The notes beneath the pieces are model-generated. The model did no database searches, was not told the origin of the DNA, and worked only from the letters and a program-made list of their open reading frames with translations. Shown here piece after piece: positions 1 through 5,144 of a DNA stretch of 5,200 nt (the stretch's first letter is position 1; every line of letters starts with the position of its first letter). The DNA comes from Salinibacterium sp. (lineage in GTDB: Bacteria > Actinomycetota > Actinomycetes > Actinomycetales > Microbacteriaceae). The stretch is taken from assembly GCA_004297555.1 (NCBI GenBank), contig SCSV01000031.1, forward strand, positions 1 to 5,200. The letters run 5' to 3'. Position numbers and translations under genes: made by a program.

Positions 1-29
1 GTGAGGGCGAATGGCTCGATGTCGGTCAT
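1..29 (-). CDS. N-terminal fragment of a gene running off the left edge
   Basis: Reading the minus strand from ATG at 29-27 gives M-T-D-I-E-P-F-A-L and then leaves the window. Only nine codons are visible, so no family can be named. In this frame no ATG, GTG or TTG lies between the upstream stop (86-84) and this ATG, so it is the only possible start if the frame is coding. There is only a weak purine stretch (GGCGG) before it. The strong AGGAG further upstream belongs instead to an 11-codon mini-ORF that overlaps this ATG by ATGA. It lies in the same direction as the two membrane protein genes and may be their distal neighbour. Its existence is inferred from the start context only. Confidence 0.4.
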
Positions 30-61
30 CCGCCGACCAAGCGTGGTGTGCCCAAAATCAT
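26..61 (-). CDS. Possible 11-codon leader ORF (MILGTPRLVGG)
   Basis: ATG at 61-59 follows AGGAG (71-67 on the minus strand) with a 5-base gap, the best ribosome binding site in the window. The frame closes after 11 codons at TGA 28-26, which overlaps the ATG of the next reading frame (29-27) in an ATGA junction. This arrangement would let ribosomes loaded at the strong site re-initiate on the edge gene, so the mini-ORF could serve as a leader for translational coupling. The peptide shows no run of one amino acid of the kind found in attenuation leaders. It may equally be a chance ORF, or the trace of a frame error in the first codons of the edge gene. Confidence 0.3.
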   Translation of the reverse strand: MILGTPRLVGG

Positions 62-66
62 CGCGT

Positions 67-71
67 CTCCT
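67..71 (-). promoter_or_regulatory. Ribosome binding site AGGAG
   Basis: CTCCT on the plus strand reads AGGAG on the minus strand, 5 bases before ATG 61-59. It decides the start of the 11-codon mini-ORF. It is too far (37 bases) from the ATG at 29 to serve that start directly. Confidence 0.5.
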
Positions 72-114
72 GGCGTCGAAAAATCATTCGCCGACCAGTC
101 TTCCCGGCACACCA

Positions 115-128
115 GGGGCATTCGCCCC
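115..128 (-). terminator. Short hairpin after the DUF6186-type gene
   Basis: GGGGC (115-119) and GCCCC (124-128) form a 5-bp G+C stem around a 4-base loop, beginning 11 bases beyond the stop codon of the 70-residue membrane protein gene. No T-tract follows in the direction of transcription, so intrinsic termination is doubtful. It may be a weak terminator, a pause or 3'-end processing site, or a chance hairpin in G+C-rich DNA. Confidence 0.22.
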
Positions 129-139
129 GCGCCTTAACC

Positions 140-352
140 CTACAGTTGCGGGTCCACCGTGCGCGCGACCAGCACGTGCCAGCCCAACCAGGCCCAGAAC
201 ACCAGGATCGCGATTCGGGCGGCACGGTTGGCCATCACCCGATCGAGCAGGTCACCTGCGGGGGCGATGCGACCAGCGCTGAGCGGACCGATCACGATGA
301 GAGCCACGACCGCCGCCGCACACAGCAGGAACACGAGCGAGCTGAGTCTCAC
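140..352 (-). CDS. Small two-helix membrane protein, DUF6186-like
   Basis: This 70-residue protein starts at GTG 352-350 and ends at TAG 142-140. It has a hydrophobic segment at residues 4-22, a basic and polar middle (about 25-46, including DLLDRVMANRAAR) and a second hydrophobic segment at about 47-63 ending in the motif FWAWLGWHVLVAR. The aromatic WLGWH motif at the end of helix 2, the length and the two-helix plan match my memory of the DUF6186 family of small actinobacterial membrane proteins. No function is known to me. The GTG start overlaps the TGA of the upstream membrane gene by 4 bases (GTGA), so the two are almost certainly co-transcribed and translationally coupled. No separate ribosome binding site is needed. 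The family name is less sure than the gene itself. Confidence 0.8.
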   Translation of the reverse strand: MRLSSLVFLLCAAAVVALIVIGPLSAGRIAPAGDLLDRVMANRAARIAILVFWAWLGWHVLVARTVDPQL

Positions 353-939
353 CGGCTCACCACCCGACGGGTCAGGAACAGCCCCACGAGGAGCCAGATG
401 ACCACGAAGGCAGCCTTGCCGAGAGCGCCGTCAGCGAGCGGATCGAGCAGGTCAGACAGCGCCGGATAGTTATCGCGGCCCGAGGGCGCGAAACTTCCCA
501 ACAGATACATCGCGAGTTCCCAGAGGCAGGTGGCCACGGCGACCGCAGCCCACAACACCCCCGACCGTTTCACTGGCCGGGTCCATTCATCACGGGCCGA
601 GGCCGGGCGGTCAGGCCAGGCGAATGCGATCGCGGCGGTGCCGATGAGGGCCACGATTGCGCCGGAGACCACGCTGTGACGCGGCACGAAAATGAGCGTC
701 GCCGCGATGGCGATCAGTCCGACGAGAACCACCGCCCCTGGCGGGAGCCGCCGCGCACGAACCGACCCCGGAATCACGCCCACCGCATCGGCCACCAGCG
801 CAACGATCGCGATTGCGAAGATCAGGGCATCCAGATAGGCGGGCCGAAAAATCTGCACCGCACAAATGATGACGAGGATCAGAATCCACGCCGACGTAGC
901 GAACCTATTGACCTGCTGGCGCTGCGCGCTCGGCTCCAT
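349..939 (-). CDS. Six-helix integral membrane protein, unknown function
   Basis: This 196-residue protein starts at ATG 939-937 and ends at TGA 351-349. Six hydrophobic segments are visible at about residues 15-31, 36-57, 67-85, 89-108, 127-147 and 171-190. A basic loop (RARRL, 61-65) follows helix 2, a charged loop (109-126, with RPASARDEW) follows helix 4, and the protein ends in RRVVSR. Basic residues sit before helix 1, after helices 2, 4 and 6, and in the helix 4-5 loop, suggesting that both ends face the cytoplasm. The loop between helices 5 and 6 (about 148-170, GRDNYPALSDLLDPLADG) would then be outside. I see no catalytic or transport motif and do not recognise the family. It is the first gene of a coupled pair with the DUF6186-like gene. 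No Shine-Dalgarno sequence precedes the ATG, but a -10-like TAGACT lies 7 bases upstream, suggesting a leaderless mRNA. Confidence 0.85.
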   Translation of the reverse strand: MEPSAQRQQVNRFATSAWILILVIICAVQIFRPAYLDALIFAIAIVALVADAVGVIPGSVRARRLPPGAVVLVGLIAIAATLIFVPRHSVVSGAIVALIGTAAIAFAWPDRPASARDEWTRPVKRSGVLWAAVAVATCLWELAMYLLGSFAPSGRDNYPALSDLLDPLADGALGKAAFVVIWLLVGLFLTRRVVSR

Positions 940-946
940 GCCGGGT

Positions 947-975
947 AGTCTACGGCGGCGGTCAGTCTGCGAAAC
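947..975 (-). promoter_or_regulatory. Candidate leaderless promoter for the six-helix membrane gene
   Basis: On the minus strand TAGACT (952-947) fits the actinobacterial -10 pattern TAnnnT and is followed by exactly 7 bases before the ATG at 939. A transcript would therefore begin at or next to the start codon. A poor -35 match (GTTTCG, 975-970) stands 17 bases further upstream. The lack of any Shine-Dalgarno sequence supports leaderless translation. Confidence 0.45.
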
Positions 976-990
976 TCGGGGCCTTCTCCA

Positions 991-1018
991 GTGAAACCAA
1001 GGCTCGGGCCTTTAAGGT
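991..1018 (+). promoter_or_regulatory. Candidate promoter of the helicase-like gene
   Basis: GTGAAA (991-996, four of six matches to TTGACA) and TAAGGT (1013-1018, TAnnnT) are separated by 16 bases. TAAGGT ends 6 bases before the GTG start at 1025, again the spacing of a leaderless transcript. The same bases contain AAGG (1014-1017), 7 bases before GTG, which could instead act as a weak Shine-Dalgarno site if transcription begins further upstream. The two readings exclude each other. The promoter is divergent from that of the membrane gene, and the two -10 elements are about 60 bases apart. Confidence 0.4.
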
Positions 1019-1024
1019 TGCGTT

Positions 1025-4000
1025 GTGTGGCGTGCCAATAAACATTCCGACCACTTTGCGGTCGAACCGGAGCTTATTGAGCCCGAAATCGGGCAGACGG
1101 ATGCCCGTGCCAATGCCGATGGCAACGACACCGTCATGCTCGGCGACCTGATGGGCAGCAACGTGGCGGAGCCCATCTGGGACCGCTGGCGAGCCGAACT
1201 TGCCGATGTCGGCGGCCGCTCGCCGCTCTTGCACTTCGTGGACTCGCCCCGCACTAGCATCGAGCTCTCCACGACCCACCCGGGCGGCCTCGCGCAGTTC
1301 ATCACCGGCAAGACCACACTGCTCTCCAACCTCATTCGCGACGACATCGCGCTGCGCGGGGCGAGCATCGCCGCGGGGGCGATCGCGGCGAAGGGGCTCG
1401 AGCTTTCCACTGCTCGCGGAATCGACAGCATCCACCTTGCGATCGGCATGGCCGAGTGGCGCTACGCCGGCGACGAGTACCGCGCGCCGGTGCTGCTTCG
1501 CCCGCTCGCGATTCGCCGGCACGGCCGCGACTTCGAGGTCAAACTGCGCGGGCCCGCGTTCCTCAACCCGGCCTTCGCGCGCGCCCTCGAGGCGCAGTAC
1601 AACCTGACTCTCGACGCCCACGCTTTCGTGGCGCTCGCCGACCAAGACGGCTCGTTCAAACCCAATGCGGTCATCGACCGTCTGCGTGGACTCACCGAGC
1701 ACCTCGACCGGTTCGTAGTCACGCCGCGCTTGGTCGTCTCGTCGTTCGCGCAGGTCGCGACCGAGCTGGTGAAGGATGCCCGCAACCTCGAGCATCCCGT
1801 GCTCGAGGCGCTCGCCGGCAACCCGACAGCGCGCGCGGTCGTTCAGCGCAGTGCCGCCCCCGCCGACCTCGGGCCCCCCGACGAGCGCGCGCCGCAAACC
1901 GACATCCTGTTGCTGGATGCCGACAGCGAGCAGGAGGCCGTCGTCGCCCAGATCGCCGCGGGCAACTCGATCGTCGTCAAGACGCTCCCCGGCACCGGCG
2001 GCACCCAGACGATCATCAATGCGGTGGGAAGCCTGGTCTCGCAGAACAAGCGCGTGCTCGTGGTGAGCCCGCGGCGGGCATCCCTGCAGTCCATCTCCCG
2101 GCGGTTGAGCGACATCGGCCTGCCCGGCCTTGCCGTCTCGCCGCGCAGTCTTCGCCGCGATGTGATTCGGGCGATCTCCCGCAGCGAGAAGGCCAAGCAG
2201 CCCTCGGTGCGCGATGTCGACGACGCTCTCGTGCGTTTGCGCAAGGTGCTGCTCGACTACCGCGGGGCGCTGTCGCGACCGGATGCCACGCTCGGCGCAT
2301 CCGTGCTCGATTGCGTCACCGAGTTGAGCCGCCTCGCTCTGCTGCCGAACCCGCCGGCGACGACGGCGCGGCTCGCCCGCCCCGTGGTGGAGCGCCTCGC
2401 AGCCGACCGCAGCGGTGCCGCGCAGGTCATGGTCGAGGCGGCGCGGCTCGGCGAGTTCAAGCACGGGCCGGGCGATTCGCCCTGGTACGGCGCCCAGTTC
2501 GCAAACGGCGATGACGCGCTCGAGGCGCACGAGGTCGCGAAGCGCCTGCACGCCGAGGAACTGCCGAGACTGTTCGAGACCGCCAACCTGCTCGTCGCCG
2601 GCACGCGCATGCGACCGTTCCAGACCGTCAACGAGTTGGGCGTCTACCTCCAGCTGCTCGTCGATTTGCGCGAGACGCTCGACAAGTTTCTGCCCATGGT
2701 CTTCGACCGCTCGATTGCCGAACTCATCGCCGCGACCGCGCCGCGCAAGGAGTACCCGGACATGTCGAACGGCAACCGCCGCCGGCTCAAGAAACTCGCG
2801 ATGGAGTACGTGCGACCCGGCGTTCGCGTCGGCGATCTGAATGGCTCGCTTGTGCGCATCCAGCAGCAGCGCGTGCTCTGGCACCGTTTCGTCGCGGAGG
2901 GTGCCTCACCCGAGGTGCCGGTGGGCATCGCCGAAGTGCAGCTCGCGTACCAAGCGGTCGCGCGTGATCTTGAAGCTCTGGATGTTCCGCTCGGCCTGAG
3001 CGCCGAGGCCAGGCTGGGCGAACTGCCGATCACCGACCTGCTCAGCAAGGCCGCTGCGCTTGCCCGCGACTCCGACGTGCTGCACAACCTGCAGGAGCGC
3101 ACCTCGCTCATGCAGTCGCTGCGCGATCTCGACCTGGAACCGCTCATCGAGGACCTCGCCCGGGGTCACGTGGCCGAGCAGCAGGTCGCGAGCGAGCTCG
3201 AATTGTGCTGGTGGAAGTCGGCGCTCGAATGCCTACTCGACGCGGACCGCGCTTTGCTCAACGCCAACACCGCGGTCCTCGATCGGCTCGAAGCCGACTT
3301 CCGCCTCGTCGATGAAGCGCACGCCGCGGGCAGCGCGCAACTCGTCGCCTGGCAGCTCGCCGAGAGCTGGACGATCGGCCTCGTCGACTGGCCCGACGAA
3401 GCAAATCTGCTCAAGCGTTTGCTCTTGCGCGAGAGCGTGAGCCCCTTCGACCTGCAGACGAACGCCCCGCACCTGGCCCGCACGATCGCGCCGGTGTGGC
3501 TTGCGTCGCCGTACGAGATTCCATCGATCATCGACACGATCCCCTTCGACACGGTCATCCTCGTGGATGCCGGCGCGACGACACTCGCCGAGAACGTCGG
3601 AGCGATTCGTCGGGCGCGCCAGGTGGTGGCATTCGGCGACCCGGTGACGCAGACTCCCGCGCCCTTCACGATCGCGGTCGAAGACTCGACCGTCGGAGAA
3701 GTTTTCGACGAGACCATCCCGCCCGGGAAGACCGATGACGCCCGCGACGAGCTACATGCGCATTCCGCGCTCGCGAGCCTCGGCGCTCTTCTGCCGAGCT
3801 TCACGCTGACCCGGAGCTACCGTCCGGGCGGCGAAGACCTCGCCGAACTCGTTAACCGCCGCTTCTACGGCGGCCGGATCCAGTCACTGCCCTGGGCCGG
3901 AAGCTTCCTCGGCCACGGCAGCCTCACCCTGGAATACGTCGCCGACGGCCACGGGATGCCCGATGCACTCACCGGCGCCGTCGAGAGCCCCGACGCGGAA

Positions 4001-4981
4001 GTCGGCCGCGTCGTCGAACTCGTGCTCGACCACGCCACTCGTCGGCCGAACGAGTCACTCATGGTGATCACCGCGAGCGAGAAGCATGCCGTGCGGGTGA
4101 TGCAAGCGGTGCTCGCGCAACTGGGCACTCGGCCCGAACTCGCCGACTTCGTCGTCGGGGACCGCGCCGAGACGTTCACGGTCGCGACGATCGAGCAGGC
4201 CGTCGCCGAGAGCCGTGACCGGGTTATCTTCTCGATCGGCTACGGTCGCACCCCGCACGGCCGGGTGCTCTCCGACTTCGGCGCGCTCGGTGAGCCGGGC
4301 GGCGAGCGCCTCCTCGCAGTCGCGATGACGCGCGCCCGCCGGTCGATGGTGATCGTCTCCTCCTTCGAATCATCCGATCTGGATGACGGCCGGATGCAGC
4401 ATGGCGCCGTCGCGCTCGCTGAGATTCTGGATGAGGTCGGCGCGCGCCAGACCGAGGTTCCAGTGCCCGACGACAGCGAGCCGATGCTCGTCGACCTCGC
4501 GCGTCGACTGCAGATTCGCGGGCTGAAAGTGGCCCTGGGCCATCGCGGAAAGCTCGGCCTGGTCGCCTCGCGAGGTGGCATGTGCGTGACAATCGAGACC
4601 GACACGCTGCTGCTGCGTTCGAGCCTGCGCGAGTCGTTGCGCTTGCGCCCCGAGATGCTGCGCCGCTTCGGCTGGCACTACTTCAGAGTGCACGCCTTCG
4701 AACTCTTCAGCGACCCGGATGCGGTGGCCAACAGAGTCGTGACCATGCTCGGCGGCAACACCGCAGCGGTCACTGAGCCGATCGCGATCGTGCCGCAGTC
4801 GGGCGCGGCGGCAGCGCGACCCGAGCCGAGTCTCGCCGCTCAGCTCGCTCAGGCGGCGCCTCCGGTCGCATCGACGCGCGCTGAGGCATCCGATCACCCC
4901 GAAGCGCCGTTAGGTCGACCGAACCTGCGCGCCGTGCCGCGCATCGTCGATTCCGACGAGGATGCCCCCGCCGATGCCTGA
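1025..4981 (+). CDS. DUF4011-type SF1 helicase-like protein with degenerate ATPase motifs
   Basis: This 1318-residue protein is probably cytoplasmic. Residues about 48-250 match the DUF4011 plan: DRWRAELADVGGRSPLL, then RGIDSIHLAIGMAEWR, APVLLRPLAI and LNPAF. The first core segment (about 293-400) has LLDADSEQE, the Walker A remnant LPGTGGTQT (321-329) and motif Ia RVLVVSPRRA. A long, mostly helical insert (about 400-835) follows. The second core segment has the Walker B remnant VILVDAG (844-850), motif III FGDPVTQTP (870-878), motif IV SYRPG (931-935), the motif V region (1055-1074) and motif VI VAMTRARR (1099-1106). Residues about 1153-1243 resemble the Vsr/PD-(D/E)XK-like tail of this family. 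An Ala/Pro-rich acidic tail ends the protein. Lys of Walker A is Gly326 and Glu of Walker B is Ala849, so ATP hydrolysis is unlikely. The family is linked to DNA metabolism, and the role here is unknown. The start is GTG 1025; ATG 1136 or 1151 are alternatives. The downstream ORF overlaps its end. Confidence 0.88.
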   Translation: MWRANKHSDHFAVEPELIEPEIGQTDARANADGNDTVMLGDLMGSNVAEPIWDRWRAELADVGGRSPLLHFVDSPRTSIELSTTHPGGLAQFITGKTTLLSNLIRDDIALRGASIAAGAIAAKGLELSTARGIDSIHLAIGMAEWRYAGDEYRAPVLLRPLAIRRHGRDFEVKLRGPAFLNPAFARALEAQYNLTLDAHAFVALADQDGSFKPNAVIDRLRGLTEHLDRFVVTPRLVVSSFAQVATELVKDARNLEHPVLEALAGNPTARAVVQRSAAPADLGPPDERAPQTDILLLDADSEQEAVVAQIAAGNSIVVKTLPGTGGTQTIINAVGSLVSQNKRVLVVSPRRASLQSISRRLSDIGLPGLAVSPRSLRRDVIRAISRSEKAKQPSVRDVDDALVRLRKVLLDYRGALSRPDATLGASVLDCVTELSRLALLPNPPATTARLARPVVERLAADRSGAAQVMVEAARLGEFKHGPGDSPWYGAQFANGDDALEAHEVAKRLHAEELPRLFETANLLVAGTRMRPFQTVNELGVYLQLLVDLRETLDKFLPMVFDRSIAELIAATAPRKEYPDMSNGNRRRLKKLAMEYVRPGVRVGDLNGSLVRIQQQRVLWHRFVAEGASPEVPVGIAEVQLAYQAVARDLEALDVPLGLSAEARLGELPITDLLSKAAALARDSDVLHNLQERTSLMQSLRDLDLEPLIEDLARGHVAEQQVASELELCWWKSALECLLDADRALLNANTAVLDRLEADFRLVDEAHAAGSAQLVAWQLAESWTIGLVDWPDEANLLKRLLLRESVSPFDLQTNAPHLARTIAPVWLASPYEIPSIIDTIPFDTVILVDAGATTLAENVGAIRRARQVVAFGDPVTQTPAPFTIAVEDSTVGEVFDETIPPGKTDDARDELHAHSALASLGALLPSFTLTRSYRPGGEDLAELVNRRFYGGRIQSLPWAGSFLGHGSLTLEYVADGHGMPDALTGAVESPDAEVGRVVELVLDHATRRPNESLMVITASEKHAVRVMQAVLAQLGTRPELADFVVGDRAETFTVATIEQAVAESRDRVIFSIGYGRTPHGRVLSDFGALGEPGGERLLAVAMTRARRSMVIVSSFESSDLDDGRMQHGAVALAEILDEVGARQTEVPVPDDSEPMLVDLARRLQIRGLKVALGHRGKLGLVASRGGMCVTIETDTLLLRSSLRESLRLRPEMLRRFGWHYFRVHAFELFSDPDAVANRVVTMLGGNTAAVTEPIAIVPQSGAAAARPEPSLAAQLAQAAPPVASTRAEASDHPEAPLGRPNLRAVPRIVDSDEDAPADA

Positions 4982-5144
4982 CCACGCTGAGGCCGAGCGC
5001 GAACCGCGCGAACCGAAGCACGCGGATGGTCCGGTCACCAAGCCCTTCGAACCGGTGCACCGCGGCAAGGCCGACCCGCAACTGCGGGTCGTGCCAGAAG
5101 GTCGGCACCGTCGCCGCGGTGCACCGGTTCGAAGGGCTTGGTGA
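4974..5144 (+). pseudogene. Start of a downstream gene, broken by the inverted repeat
   Basis: From ATG 4974 (or ATG 4962 in the same frame) the sequence reads MPDHAEAEREPREPKHADGP, then TKPFEPVHRGKADPQLRVVPEGRHRR, and closes at TGA 5144. The first 46 codons look coding: G or C dominates third positions, G or C dominates first positions, and charged residues are plausible. From base 5113 the frame enters the mirror copy and codons turn poor (GCA, CGA, AGG) before the stop. The likely reading is that a normal gene begins here, overlapping the helicase-like gene by 8 bases, and that its native continuation has been replaced by the inverted arm. The visible part is hydrophilic and Pro/Glu/Arg-rich, with no membrane segment. 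I do not recognise the family. A short AGG-containing purine run (4957-4961) is the only possible ribosome binding site, and coupling to the upstream stop is more likely. Confidence 0.4.

Noticed and set aside
1..282. A plus-strand frame from GTG 1 to 282, and overlapping frames to 469
   Set aside because: They lie opposite the coupled membrane protein genes, are Arg/Pro/Ser-rich, and lack start signals.
1456..2514. A 352-codon plus-strand frame inside the helicase-like gene
   Set aside because: It is Arg/Pro/Ala-rich with no domain and wholly contained in another frame of a recognisable protein; a shadow frame.
962..2884. A 640-codon open frame on the minus strand, antisense to the helicase-like gene
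   Set aside because: Its translation is Arg/Ala/Gly/His-rich without recognisable domains or a plausible start context. Long antisense frames are expected opposite G+C-rich genes, while the plus frame has clear family motifs.
5067..5112. Spacer as an integron attC site or a CRISPR unit
   Set aside because: There is no repeated unit with spacers, no attC core sites, and no integrase or Cas gene.
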